Shown here piece after piece: positions 46,001 through 56,936 of a stretch of DNA of 64,000 bases. Numbering within the stretch: position 1 is the stretch's first letter; every line of letters begins with the position of its first letter. The notes below the pieces were generated by a model. That model ran no database searches, was not told the origin of the DNA, and saw nothing but the letters and a program-made list of their open reading frames with translations. The DNA is from Noviherbaspirillum aerium (GTDB lineage: Bacteria > Pseudomonadota > Gammaproteobacteria > Burkholderiales > Burkholderiaceae_D): positions 310,001-374,000 of the forward strand of contig NZ_VFAH01000003.1 of assembly GCF_008929045.1 (NCBI RefSeq), written 5' to 3'. The translations under genes and the position numbers were made by a program.

Positions 46001-47316
46001 TCTCCTGCCATCCTGGCTGCAACGCGCTCGAGTTCCAGCCGGCGTTCGGCCAAGGCACGGGCACGCTGCTCTTCGTCGCCGCGCCGCCTGGCGGCGTCTT
46101 CCATCGCCTGTTCCAGCTGCGCCCGCTCGCCCGCCTCCTCGGCGGCGCGGCTTTCGGCCTCGGCCCGCCGCCGCGCCTGCAGGTCGGCCCGGTGTTCGGC
46201 TTCGGCGCGGCTCATTGCCAGCTGCTGCAGCTCCCGTTCCGCACGGATGCGCGATTCGGTGGCAGCCAGGATACGCTCCTCCGCCTCGCGCCTTGCCTGC
46301 GCCGCGGCCGCGGCACTGGCTTCGGCGTGCTCGCGGCGGGCCGCGGTATCGCGCATCTCGGATTCCGCCAGCAGGCGGGCCTGCATGGCTTCGGCCGCCT
46401 TGCGCTCGAATTCGATGCGGGCCTGGGCGGCGGCTTCGCTTTCCTGCTCCACCAGCGCGCGGGCGCGGGCTTCTTCGCGGGCGCGCACTTCCGCCGGCCC
46501 GCGGCTGAGCGCGGCCTGCAATGCCATGGATTCGGCCAGTTCGCGCTGGCGTGTCGCGTCCAGCGCCTCGCTGCGCGCCTGGGCCAGCGATTCGGCCGCC
46601 TGGCGGGCTTCCTTCTCGCGGCGTTCCTGCTCGCGCGCCAGCGCGACGATGCGAGCATCGGCGCGCGCACGGGCCTCGGCTTCCTGGCGCGCCGCTTCGG
46701 TGGCGGCGATGCGCTGCGCGGCCTGCCAGCGAGCGAGTTCGGTTTCCTGGGCAAGCTCTTCCGCCACCGCCGCGGTGCGGGCGGCAATCTCGGTCTGGGT
46801 AGCGACATGTTCGGCCGCGCGCTCGCGGGCGGCCTGCTCGGCGCGGGCCCGTTCATCGGCAACGCGGGCGGCTTGCGCTTCGGTTTCAGCGCGGGCGCGC
46901 AACTCTTCGGTCTCGCGCTGGATGGCTGCGACGCGTGCCTCTCCGGCTTCACGTGCCTGCTGTTCGGCTTCAAGACGGGCGCGGCTGGCTTGAATCGCTT
47001 CTTCCGCCGCCCGGGCATTGCGGTAGGCTTCGGCGGCGGCGGCGGCATCGAGGCGCGCCTTTTCTTCGGCCAGGGCGCGCACGCGGGCTTCCGCATTGGC
47101 GCGGTTTTCGGCGGCGACGGTGGCGCGGGCCTCGGCCTCGACACGGGCAATCGCCTCGCGGATGGCTTTCAGGTCGACGCCGGCATTGCGTCCGAGGCCT
47201 TCTTCCTCGGCTGCCGTGCCTGCCGCGGCTGTTTCGACTGCGCTCCCGCGGTCGGCCTCCTCCAGCCCCGCTTCCGCGGAGTGAAGTCTGTTGCGCCATG
47301 CCTGATTGTTATCCAT
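43033..47316 (-). CDS. Giant single-pass coiled-coil membrane protein with 98-residue repeats
   Basis: This 1427-residue protein is dominated by Ala, Glu, Arg and Gln. Residues about 40-1330 are predicted coiled coil. From residue 478 to 1205 it is built of seven units starting at 478, 576, 695, 793, 891, 989 and 1087. Five are 98 residues (14 heptads) and two are 119 (17 heptads); an eighth, partial unit starts at 1206. One hydrophobic segment (1351-1371) follows RR, so the coil should be cytoplasmic with a 56-residue outer tail beginning GTAGAAGAAGAAGE. ATG 47316 follows GGGAG. Resemblance to TolA or SMC-like proteins is compositional only. No function is assigned. Confidence 0.75.
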   Translation of the reverse strand: MDNNQAWRNRLHSAEAGLEEADRGSAVETAAAGTAAEEEGLGRNAGVDLKAIREAIARVEAEARATVAAENRANAEARVRALAEEKARLDAAAAAEAYRNARAAEEAIQASRARLEAEQQAREAGEARVAAIQRETEELRARAETEAQAARVADERARAEQAARERAAEHVATQTEIAARTAAVAEELAQETELARWQAAQRIAATEAARQEAEARARADARIVALAREQERREKEARQAAESLAQARSEALDATRQRELAESMALQAALSRGPAEVRAREEARARALVEQESEAAAQARIEFERKAAEAMQARLLAESEMRDTAARREHAEASAAAAAQARREAEERILAATESRIRAERELQQLAMSRAEAEHRADLQARRRAEAESRAAEEAGERAQLEQAMEDAARRRGDEEQRARALAERRLELERVAARMAGEKAVSEQQAYERAAEHAELQRQAAETAARKAHEAMQHARAERERAEAEQQAVDALQARMRAEEEAAAAAHARAEAEQQHASLLRMQEQTEQARRAAKEEEIAAGKLALAKAIESADAQRQAAAAAVQQAREAVELAKLERQRASDEEQALAALRQKAEVERNKALAAREALEAAREKLAAEQAAFAQARQRAEADRQQAAALKVQEELDRAAEAAATAQATALHHANQQSRAAVELRRKAALAALLKAREATEAARAERERVEAEQQALHAAQEKREAEDRLRAEMDARLHAEQEQTQLLQERQAREQISREAWEVRCEAEKLALEQAALHAAAERAAADAAEARAREAVELARVEQARAAAEQQALEAVRNTLDAERTAHAEADMRARAEEERADAIRMREQSERSARQAAEARLAAERQLAQQAAERAELERKAAHAALAKVREAMELARVEKERVAAEQAALAAIQEKLAAEKTLRDESEARIRSERELATLLAEREAAERSARLAKQDQAAAEKIALENSAQHAEAQRRAAELSRARAEQAVALAMAEQQHAEAERQSLEALQEKVASEQAASREARQRADAERGMTLMQQQRAAAERDMRTADEARCMAEKALFDKTAEQAELHRQAASLAIARAREAVTLAAAARRRVAAEEKTLAALRQKLKLEQERTAAEQQALADIDARLESESRTHADAQDCARFAAEQASITRAREETARQARLAAEARLAAEKRFLEASVEQVRLNKEAADAAEAKARGMIELARSDSARAKAEQEALAAIQERMQSDSIACEHAEQRAVAEREAAELAMQRMKAEAEARTAEELQAAAEQRALEAARSRKACAESAASAADDRRRSCDQERDAAQAAAKALLDRLSADASQLGDWRRRAEAVLADSPVPARGGLLVRRPVVALMSGVAFVVGVAASAWFIHDAGTAGAAGAAGAAGERTEVSSVTPGPAVDEHGGMLMPAGMRMTFQLAEDASAER
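43156..43193. repeat. 9-bp tandem microsatellite in the coiled-coil gene
   Basis: About four copies of a 9-bp unit (GGCACCGGC on the plus strand) encode the Gly-Ala-Ala tail next to the membrane segment. The unit is a multiple of three, so slippage would change length without frameshift. Confidence 0.75.
43702..45885 (-). repeat. Seven tandem coding repeats of 294 or 357 bp
   Basis: Unit starts on the minus strand are at 45885, 45591, 45234, 44940, 44646, 44352 and 44058, with the eighth at 43701. Each opens with a variant of RxxAEQxAL and closes with AREAxELA. The DNA has diverged, so the period is clearest in protein. Confidence 0.75.
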
Positions 47317-47578
47317 TGGTTTGCTCCCGCACGATGGCCGATTCCGGCGCATTATTGTTCGGTTTGCCGGCCGGAATTTCATACCATGCATTATCCTTGC
47401 GCGGGAAAGAAAACAGCCGCCGAACAGGTGAAGGAAGCCGGGCCACTTCCCCAATATGTGGGACGGACAGGGACTGGAAATCGTATTACATTAGACCGCT
47501 TGCCTCGCACGGCATTTACATTCATGCAACATTTGTCCAGCATTCAACCCGAAGAAGACGCAGGAAAGGCCAGCACCC
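47317..47578. other. Divergent promoter region, coiled-coil gene and hybrid kinase
   Basis: This 262-bp gap is shared by the leftward 1427-residue protein gene and the rightward kinase gene. It contains the AT-rich stretch ATTATCC/TTATTGTTC but no confidently identified promoter or repeat. Confidence 0.4.
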
Positions 47579-49501
47579 ATGCAAACCGATAACAGGACAT
47601 CGCCCTCCACTGCCGCAGGCGGCGATCTCACCACAATGGCGATGGGCAGCCTGCTGGCCGACATGAACCACGATATCCGCACCTCGATGAACGGCATCGT
47701 CGGCATGCTGGAACTGCTGCTGGAGACCGACCTTACCGATGCCCAGCACGAGTATGCCCGCGTTGCGCAGAACAGCGTCGACACCCTGCTGGAAGTCATC
47801 GAGCGGATCGTCGATCTGTCGCTGCTGGAGTCGAACCAGTTCAGCCTGACGCGCACTCCTTTCGATCTGCTGCCGGTATTGCACGCCGCCTGCGAGGACA
47901 AGCGGGCGGCAGCGGCCGAGCGAGGCTTGCGCCTGAGCGTGCGCTATCCGGAGACGGCTTTGCTGGTTGGCGACCCGGTTCGCCTGCGGCAGGTGGTCGG
48001 CATCCTGGTCAACACCGCCATTCGCGTCGCCGACCACGGCGATATCGCGGTCAGCCATGAAATGCGCGTGGACGGCGGTCTCGGCAAACTGCGCATGGCG
48101 GTTCATGCAAGCGGCCCTTCCGAAGCCGGCGAACAGCTGGCGACCGCGCTCAACCTGCCATTGAGCACCGGCATGGCGGCACTCAAGGTGCATGGCAAGA
48201 ATGCGGTTGAACTTGCCTTGTGCGTGCGTCTCGCGCGCCTGATGGGCGGCAGCGTCAGCGTCGACAGCGCTCCCCGGCTGGGCGCGAACTTCCGCCTGCT
48301 GCTCGATCTTCCGCATGCCGCCAGCACCGTTGCCGGCCTGCGCGTCCTCGTCATGGAGGAACAGGCCGGCAGCTGGGACGCCACCCTGGCGCCTCTCGCA
48401 CAGGCCGGCGTGCGCATCGATCATGCGGACGGCATCGCATCGGCGATGCATGCACTGCGCCAGGCCGCATCGGAAGGCGCACCATATGCATTCCTGCTGC
48501 TCGCTTCGTCCGTGCAAGGCATTGATGCCGATACCCTGTGCAGCGCCGTACGCAGCGAGCCGCACTACGCCCGAGCCGGTATCGGCCTGCTCTCGAACGG
48601 CGCCGGCGGCACCGACCGGCTCCGCCATGCGGGAGTCGACGCCGTCATCACGCCGGCCATGACCGCTACGATGCTGATGCAGGCGGCGCTCAAGCTTGCC
48701 GGCCTTGTACCGGCGCACGGCCCGATATCGCGCTTGAACGAATCCGGCATGCCCGCAGCGCATCCCGGCCACACTTTCGAAGGACAGCGGGTGCTGTTGG
48801 CGGACGACAACCCGGTCAACCAGCAGGTGGCAATCCGCATGCTGGAAAAGCTGGGTTGCCGCCCTGATGTCGCATGCGATGGCCAGCAAGCGGTCGGCAT
48901 GCAGCGCGACAAGGCCTACGATCTGATCCTGATGGATTGCGACATGCCGCTGCTCGACGGTTTCCAGGCTACCGCCCTTATCCGCCGGCTCGACGGCTCC
49001 GCCAAGCATGTGCCTGTCATTGCGCTCACCGCATGCACGACGCAGGAAGAGCGCGACAAGTGCGCGGCGGCCGGCATGAATGATTTCCTGTCGAAGCCGA
49101 TACGGCCGCAGACACTGAAGGACATGCTGGCGCGCTGGATGCCGCGCCCCCTGGCTGCGGAAGCTCCCGAGGCCGTGACAGCCGACGAACTGGAAACGGT
49201 GCGGGACATGTTCGGCGCCGACTTCGCCGAGCTTGCGGCACTCTATCGCCATGACAGTCCGCCGCGCATCGCCGCAATGCGCGATGCCCATGCGGCAGGC
49301 GACCATGCGCAACTGGCCAGGGTGGCGCATGCGCTCGGCGGCAGCAGCGCCTCGATCGGCGCGACCGCGCTGTCGGCCCTGTGCCGGGATTTGGAGAATG
49401 CGGTTAAGGGCGGCGCACCCGGCGGCTTCGGCGAGCGCATTATCGGGATAGAAGCGGAATACCAGCGTGTCGACGCAAAAATCCAGCTCTTGAAGGGATG
49501 A
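47579..49501 (+). CDS. Hybrid histidine kinase with degenerate ATPase domain, REC and HPt
   Basis: This 640-residue cytoplasmic protein has HisKA with phospho-His31 in MNHDIRTSMNGIVGML, then a HATPase-like region at about 125-245. In that region the N-box Asn residues are Ile and Thr (QVVGILVNTAIR), the G1 DxGxG reads AxGxS (HASGPSEAG), and the G2 glycines are gone (GKNAVELALC). A receiver-like region (255-375) lacks an Asp (AFLLLASSVQG). A normal receiver (404-520) has Asp453 and Lys506. The HPt domain has His584 in ARVAHALGGSSASIG. It probably cannot bind ATP and may work as a phosphorelay shuttle. Its stop overlaps the next regulator gene region. Confidence 0.85.
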   Translation: MQTDNRTSPSTAAGGDLTTMAMGSLLADMNHDIRTSMNGIVGMLELLLETDLTDAQHEYARVAQNSVDTLLEVIERIVDLSLLESNQFSLTRTPFDLLPVLHAACEDKRAAAAERGLRLSVRYPETALLVGDPVRLRQVVGILVNTAIRVADHGDIAVSHEMRVDGGLGKLRMAVHASGPSEAGEQLATALNLPLSTGMAALKVHGKNAVELALCVRLARLMGGSVSVDSAPRLGANFRLLLDLPHAASTVAGLRVLVMEEQAGSWDATLAPLAQAGVRIDHADGIASAMHALRQAASEGAPYAFLLLASSVQGIDADTLCSAVRSEPHYARAGIGLLSNGAGGTDRLRHAGVDAVITPAMTATMLMQAALKLAGLVPAHGPISRLNESGMPAAHPGHTFEGQRVLLADDNPVNQQVAIRMLEKLGCRPDVACDGQQAVGMQRDKAYDLILMDCDMPLLDGFQATALIRRLDGSAKHVPVIALTACTTQEERDKCAAAGMNDFLSKPIRPQTLKDMLARWMPRPLAAEAPEAVTADELETVRDMFGADFAELAALYRHDSPPRIAAMRDAHAAGDHAQLARVAHALGGSSASIGATALSALCRDLENAVKGGAPGGFGERIIGIEAEYQRVDAKIQLLKG

Positions 49502-49506
49502 ATGCC

Positions 49507-49902
49507 ATGGCGCCGGTGAACGACGTGAAGATCGTCATTGCCGATGACGACAACATGACCTGCAGCGTCTTGCGGCTGCTCCTGCGCGAACAGGGCTTCA
49601 GCGTGCTCGGCGAAGCCCGCGACGGCGAAAAGGCGGTCGAACTCTGCCTGCTGCACCGGCCGGATATCGCCTTTCTCGACATCGACATGCCCAGGCTGTC
49701 GGGGCACGAGGCGGCGCGCAAGCTCAGCGAACAGGCGCCGGATACCGGCATCATCATGGTCAGCGCACTTCCGACGCTGGAGAATGTCCAAAAGTCGGTG
49801 GAAGCCGGCGCGGCGGGTTTTGTCGTCAAGCCTTTCAATGCGATGAAGGTAATGGATGCAGTCGGTCAGTGCCTGCAGCGCGGGAAGGATATGAAACGCT
49901 AA
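49507..49902 (+). CDS. Single-domain (CheY-like) response regulator
   Basis: This 131-residue receiver has the acidic pair in IVIADDDNMTCSVL, the acceptor Asp in IAFLDIDMPRLSGHEA, the Thr/Ser switch MVSALPT and the Lys in FVVKPFNAMKVM. No output domain is present. ATG 49507 is favoured because GAAGGG lies nine bases before it. ATG 49498 overlaps the kinase stop as ATGA but has no room for a ribosome site. It is co-transcribed with the hybrid kinase and could exchange phosphate with the HPt domain of that protein. Confidence 0.85.
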   Translation: MAPVNDVKIVIADDDNMTCSVLRLLLREQGFSVLGEARDGEKAVELCLLHRPDIAFLDIDMPRLSGHEAARKLSEQAPDTGIIMVSALPTLENVQKSVEAGAAGFVVKPFNAMKVMDAVGQCLQRGKDMKR

Positions 49903-49954
49903 GAATGCCGGCTTCCTTGATCCTGTCATGATCTTCGGAATGGAGGCCGGCGCC

Positions 49955-50620
49955 ATGGAGAAAAAACCCTTTGACATCAGCGTGGCTGTCACGCGTCTCC
50001 GGACTGCCGTCCGACCCTGGCCGAAAGCGGCGCTGTTTCAACTGGCCGAAGAGGGATTCACCTCCGCTTTCGAGCAGCTGTTGGCCTGCATCATTTCCAT
50101 CCGGACCTTCGATGAAGTGACCCTGCCCGTCTCGCGCAAGCTGTTCGAGCGTGCCCGCACCCCTGCCGGGCTGTGCGAACTGACTTATGAAGAACTCGAT
50201 GCGCTGATCAGTCCGAGCACCTTCCATGAACGCAAGGCCGCGCAAATGCTGGCCATCGCGCAGCGCGTGCGGGATGAGTTCGGCGGCAACCTGCCCTGCG
50301 AACGGGAAGTGCTGCTGTCGTTCGCCGGCGTCGGACCCAAGTGCGCCAATCTCGTCCTCGGCATCGCCTGCGGCGAACCCTTCATCAGCGTGGATGTGCA
50401 TGTGCATCGCGTGACCGGGCGCTGGGGTTATGTGAAGGCCTCCACGCCGGAGAAAGCCCTGCTGGCGCTCGAAGCGCAGCTTCCACGCGAATACTGGATA
50501 GAAATCAACCGCCTGCTGGTGCCCTTCGGCAAGCATGTCTGCACCGGCAACCGGCCGCATTGCTCGACCTGTCCGGTGCTGGACATGTGTGAACAGGTCG
50601 GTGTGAAGGCGCATCGCTAG
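49955..50620 (+). CDS. Endonuclease III-like DNA glycosylase, second paralogue
   Basis: This 221-residue HhH-GPD protein has Lys129 in FAGVGPKCANLVLG, Asp147 in ISVDVHVHRV and four Fe-S cysteines at 196, 203, 206 and 212. It keeps the catalytic residues of endonuclease III but diverges from the nth product at 1525-2175, notably LLACIISIRTFDE where Nth has ILSAQATD. This loop enters DNA and helps set base specificity, so the substrate may differ. ATG 49955 has GGAGG eight bases upstream. Its last 4 bases overlap the convergent astE gene. Confidence 0.85.
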   Translation: MEKKPFDISVAVTRLRTAVRPWPKAALFQLAEEGFTSAFEQLLACIISIRTFDEVTLPVSRKLFERARTPAGLCELTYEELDALISPSTFHERKAAQMLAIAQRVRDEFGGNLPCEREVLLSFAGVGPKCANLVLGIACGEPFISVDVHVHRVTGRWGYVKASTPEKALLALEAQLPREYWIEINRLLVPFGKHVCTGNRPHCSTCPVLDMCEQVGVKAHR

Positions 50621-51645
50621 AGCGTGCTCCTGACGACCATCAGCCCCGCGCGCAAGCCGGGCCGCACATCGGGATTGGGGAACACCACATACTCCGCTTC
50701 GCTGCCGACGCGATAGATCACGTCGCCATCGTCGGCAATCAGGTCGCCGGGCTGCATCTCGGTGAAATTCCAGGTGGTCCTGTCGAAGGCCATGCGAAAT
50801 GCGGGACTGTGCTTGACCAGTTGCTGCGTGACGCGGAACACAGCCGGCAGAGGGCCGGAAGGCGGCATGCCCGACATGAGGAAATGCGCAATCGCATCGG
50901 ACGCCGCAGTGAAGCGGCCAAGATCGTTGCGGCCGATGGCGCCGACCTGTCCCAGTTCCACCGTCGCCGCCGCCGCGCCGAAGCGCTCGGCGGTATAGGC
51001 GCTGTAGGTGCCGGCCGATGCCGGATTGAGTATCGCGGCCTCGATCCCGGCGGCGCCGAGGCAACCGAGCAGGGAGCGCTTGGCGTCTGCAGCGATGCTG
51101 TCGGGAACGACCGCGAAGGCGGGATAATGCGATGGCCGGATCGCGGTATGCAGGTCGAGATGCCACTTTCCTTCGCTGCCTGCGCTGTCTTCTTCACCGA
51201 GAAATGCCGCCGTCGCGTGCATGATGGCGTCGGCGCGAAGCGCTTCCGCAGTGCCTTCCAGATCACCGCGCTCCGCCCTGAACATGCGGTTGAGGTCGGC
51301 ATCGATGAAACGCTTGCCGGCGGCAATCGCCGCCATGTTGCCGACCACCAGCATCAAGTCCAGCGCAAGCCGGTGCGGCGCCTGTACAAGCTCCTGCAAC
51401 AACCGCCCGACAATTTCTATCGGCGCCGTTTCATCGCCATGCATGCCAACCGACAGCAGCAGCCGCATGCGTGCCGGTGCCGCTGCAGGTTGAGATAGCT
51501 GCAGCATGCCGGGCCCGGGCAGCCGTACCGCGAATCCTGCGTTGACGAAGGGTCCCGCCAACGCGGACACATCGCCGGCCGCCAGCGCTTCCACCATCGC
51601 AGAGGCGCTGCACTCGTCGGGGCGGTCTGCGTAATTGTCCGTCAT
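50617..51645 (-). CDS. astE: Succinylglutamate desuccinylase
   Basis: This 342-residue zinc carboxypeptidase-like enzyme performs the last step of the arginine succinyltransferase pathway: N-succinylglutamate to glutamate plus succinate. Zinc ligands are in SVGMHGDETAPIE (His, Glu) and WHLDLHTAIRP (His), and the catalytic Glu in ATVELGQVG. ATG 51645 begins MTDNYADRP. It is the last gene of the operon and lies 16 bases after astB. Confidence 0.92.
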   Translation of the reverse strand: MTDNYADRPDECSASAMVEALAAGDVSALAGPFVNAGFAVRLPGPGMLQLSQPAAAPARMRLLLSVGMHGDETAPIEIVGRLLQELVQAPHRLALDLMLVVGNMAAIAAGKRFIDADLNRMFRAERGDLEGTAEALRADAIMHATAAFLGEEDSAGSEGKWHLDLHTAIRPSHYPAFAVVPDSIAADAKRSLLGCLGAAGIEAAILNPASAGTYSAYTAERFGAAAATVELGQVGAIGRNDLGRFTAASDAIAHFLMSGMPPSGPLPAVFRVTQQLVKHSPAFRMAFDRTTWNFTEMQPGDLIADDGDVIYRVGSEAEYVVFPNPDVRPGLRAGLMVVRSTL

Positions 51646-51661
51646 GGATCCGGTTCCGCCT

Positions 51662-53002
51662 TCAGAAAGCATACAAGCCGGGCAAACCGAGAATGCCGCT
51701 CAGTTCATCCAGCGCCGTCTGCACCTCGACGGCCAGCGCCGGATCGGCGAGATCGGCCGGGCTCAGGCGGTCGCGGTAATGCTTTTCCACCCAGTTCACC
51801 AGGCGGGCATGCAGTGCTTCCGTCATCACCACGCCCTGATGCATGGCGCCCGCCTCCTGCTCCGTCAGCGCCACCCGCAGGCGCAGGCAGGCCGGGCCGC
51901 CGCCGTTGCGCATGCTCTGGCGCAGGTCGAAGCTGATCAGTTCATCGATCGGCCCGCCGCTGTTGACCAGCGATTGAAGATAGCGCGACACGGCGGGATG
52001 CTCATGGCATTCCTGCGGCACGACCAGCGCCATGCGGCCATCGGGCTTGTCCAGCAGCTGGCTGTTGAACAGGTAGCTCGATACCGCATCCGGGACCGAG
52101 ACTTCCGCCGCGTCGACACGCACCGCGCGCAGCTCGGCATGCACGCCTTCCAGCGCGCGGCGCAGCCGGTGCAGCGTTCCCTGCTCATCGAGGAAAGCGC
52201 GCTGGTGGTAGAACAGCACATCGCCGGTGCCGACCGCGATCACGTCGTTATGGAATACGCCCTGGTCGATGGTGTCCGGCGCCTGTTGCGCGAAAATCGT
52301 GCGCCGCATTTCCAGACCGTGCAGGCGGGCGACCGCCTGGCTCGCCTCCAGCGTCTGCCGGGCCGGGTAATGCCGAGGCGCGGGCGCATCGGCATCGAAT
52401 TCGACGCGTCCGTAGACGAACATTTCAACGCCGCGGCTGCCATGACTTGCGCACAGCCGGGTATGGTTGGCTGCGCCTTCATCGCCGAAGGCCGGCGTCG
52501 ACGGCAGCGCATCATGCACCGAGAAATGCCGCTCGTCGCCGAATATCGCGCGCAGGGTGCGCGCGGTCTGCAGATGCTCGTAGGAGCGATGCAGCTTGTT
52601 GTTCAGGTTGGCCACGGTGAAATGCGTGCGGCCGTCGGCGGTGTCGGCGGAAGGGCTGACCGTGGCGGCATTGGCGGTCCACATCGGCGATGCCGAGTAG
52701 GCACTGGCCAGGATGACGGGCGCGTCCTTGTAGGCGCGGCTGATCACGTCGGCATCGCTGCCGCCGAAGCCTATGCTGCGCAGCAGGCGGAAGTTGGGCC
52801 GCATCTGCGGCGGCAGCAAGGCTTGCGCGAAGCCGCGCGCGGCCAGCGCACGCATCTTGGCCAGCCCCTGCAGCGCCGCTTCCCTCGGGTTGGATGCGCT
52901 CTTGACATTGCTGAAGGAGGCAACGTTGCCGAAGGACAGCCCGGCATAATTGTGCGATGGACCGACCAGCCCATCGAAATTGAATTCGCGTGCATTGTTC
53001 AT
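51662..53002 (-). CDS. astB: N-succinylarginine dihydrolase
   Basis: This 446-residue amidinotransferase-fold enzyme converts N-succinylarginine to N-succinylornithine, releasing ammonia and CO2. It starts [21 protein letters not shown], with the strongly conserved [13 protein letters not shown]. Near the C-terminus is the catalytic Cys in [14 protein letters not shown], and a His-bearing [17 protein letters not shown] lies between. ATG 53002 has AAGGA upstream; the long open frame to 53383 is read-through of astD in another frame. It lies 44 bases after astD. Confidence 0.95.
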   Translation of the reverse strand: MNNAREFNFDGLVGPSHNYAGLSFGNVASFSNVKSASNPREAALQGLAKMRALAARGFAQALLPPQMRPNFRLLRSIGFGGSDADVISRAYKDAPVILASAYSASPMWTANAATVSPSADTADGRTHFTVANLNNKLHRSYEHLQTARTLRAIFGDERHFSVHDALPSTPAFGDEGAANHTRLCASHGSRGVEMFVYGRVEFDADAPAPRHYPARQTLEASQAVARLHGLEMRRTIFAQQAPDTIDQGVFHNDVIAVGTGDVLFYHQRAFLDEQGTLHRLRRALEGVHAELRAVRVDAAEVSVPDAVSSYLFNSQLLDKPDGRMALVVPQECHEHPAVSRYLQSLVNSGGPIDELISFDLRQSMRNGGGPACLRLRVALTEQEAGAMHQGVVMTEALHARLVNWVEKHYRDRLSPADLADPALAVEVQTALDELSGILGLPGLYAF

Positions 53003-53046
53003 GTTGATCCTTGCATGGTCATGGCATGGCCCCGGTATGGTCCTGG

Positions 53047-55555
<2,509 letters not shown>

Positions 55556-55563
55556 GGGCGGCC

Positions 55564-56583
55564 TCATAAAGTCACGCACAGGATGGGATCGCCGTCGATG
55601 ATGTCGAGGCGGCGCATGGCGTCGGCGGGCAGCGCGACGGGACCGGGCGCGGCCGGCAGGCTGCAGCGGGCGAGAACGGCGCGGAACCGCTCGTCGCGCC
55701 GCGTCGCCACCAGGCAGATCCCGGCATCCGCACCGGCATTGCCGGCGGCGGCGGTGCATTCGACGGACTCGGAGAAGGAGCGCAGCGCAAGCTTGTGCGC
55801 ACGCAGCACCGGCGCGCCGTCGAAGATGTCGATATATTCATCCTGCGCGAAGCCCTCCTTCGACAGGATGCGGAACGGCAGCGCACCCTCCGGATGCACC
55901 TCTCCCATCGCCGCCTGCGCCTCGGCCGGCAGCAAAGGCACATAGACCGGGTAATGCGGCATCAGTTCGACGATCAGGGTGCGGTTGCGCGCGCCTTCGA
56001 TCAGGCGCTCGGCTTCCAGGAAATCCATCTGGAAGAACTTGCGCCCCAGCGCTTCCCAGAACGGCGACCGGCCCTCGGCATCGGTGATGCCGGACATGGA
56101 CGCAAAGAACTTGTCGCTGAAGCGCTGCGGCGCGGCGGCCGCAAACAGCAGGCGCGAGCGCGACAGCAAGGCGGCTTCGTCGCCGGCATTGCCTCGGTTG
56201 CGCAGATAGAAGCTGGAGAGCTGCGAATGGCTGGTGAGGTCCGAACAGAGGGTAAGCGCATGCACGCTGTGGCTGATGTTGAGGTCTCGCGAGACCTGGT
56301 TCAGCACGTCGTTGCGGAAGGCGAAGAAGTTGCCGCTGGCGCCGGCCGTGGCCGAGATCGATGCGGTGCCGGCGAGCGATCCGTCGTCGGCTTCGAGCAC
56401 GAAATAATAGGATTCATCGGTCGGCATCTCGGGCTGGCGGGCGAATGACGCAAGCGAGCGCTCAACCGCCTTTTCGATGGACTTGCGCGTGCGCGGCAGG
56501 GTGTGCACGCCGGGGGTGGTTGCCGTGGCGAGGGTTTCCAGTGCCGGGATGTCCGATGTCTGTACGGGCCTGACGATGAACAT
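55564..56583 (-). CDS. aruF: Arginine N-succinyltransferase, alpha subunit (AruF)
   Basis: This 339-residue paralogue of the beta subunit begins MFIVRPVQTSDIPALETLA. It has GVHTLPRTRKSIEKAVERS, LSSFYLRNRGNAGDEAALLSRSRLLF and EYIDIFDGAPVLRAHKLAL, which parallel AruG in order. The alpha/beta heterodimer is needed for activity. GGAGA precedes ATG 56583. It is the first gene of the aruF-aruG-astD-astB-astE operon. The aminotransferase astC, usually part of the cluster, is not here. Confidence 0.93.
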   Translation of the reverse strand: MFIVRPVQTSDIPALETLATATTPGVHTLPRTRKSIEKAVERSLASFARQPEMPTDESYYFVLEADDGSLAGTASISATAGASGNFFAFRNDVLNQVSRDLNISHSVHALTLCSDLTSHSQLSSFYLRNRGNAGDEAALLSRSRLLFAAAAPQRFSDKFFASMSGITDAEGRSPFWEALGRKFFQMDFLEAERLIEGARNRTLIVELMPHYPVYVPLLPAEAQAAMGEVHPEGALPFRILSKEGFAQDEYIDIFDGAPVLRAHKLALRSFSESVECTAAAGNAGADAGICLVATRRDERFRAVLARCSLPAAPGPVALPADAMRRLDIIDGDPILCVTL

Positions 56584-56936
56584 GAGGGTCTCCGGGAGGG
56601 GCCGTTGGAGATAGTGTACTTGTTCGGCGGTGATGTGTCGTCGGCGCATTTCCGGGTGTTGACCGGGAACATGTTTGTGAACGTTCCCGAGCTTCCCGAG
56701 CGTTCCCCATCGTGATAGTGCAGGCCTCCGTGCTTGCACAAAGGACAGTTGTCCAGAGATATCCCGGATCTTGCTTTCTCCGTGGCGGCTTGCCGGGTCT
56801 GGCTCCGGCAAGCCGCCTGCTTTTGCTTCGCCGGAAACGAAGTAAAAATGCCGTCGGCAGAAAGGATTTTCAACAGCCTCCTTGCGATGCCTCGGGAAGT
56901 TTTCAACAAGCTTGCCGGTGCGGATGGCTTGCTCCT
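56584..56936. other. Promoter region of the arginine operon
   Basis: This 353-bp gap before aruF contains two tandem copies of TTCCCGAGC (56684-56692 and 56693-56701) followed by a third GTTCCC half. Such repeats could be a regulator site, for example of an ArgR-like or Lrp-type protein. No gene is present. Confidence 0.4.

Noticed and set aside
44338-47592. A 1084-codon open frame on the plus strand opposite the coiled-coil gene
   Set aside because: It mirrors the highly biased GC-rich codons of the minus-strand gene, has Cys/Arg/Gly/Leu-rich nonsense composition and no ribosome site. The minus-strand coil has a regular heptad and 98-residue period.
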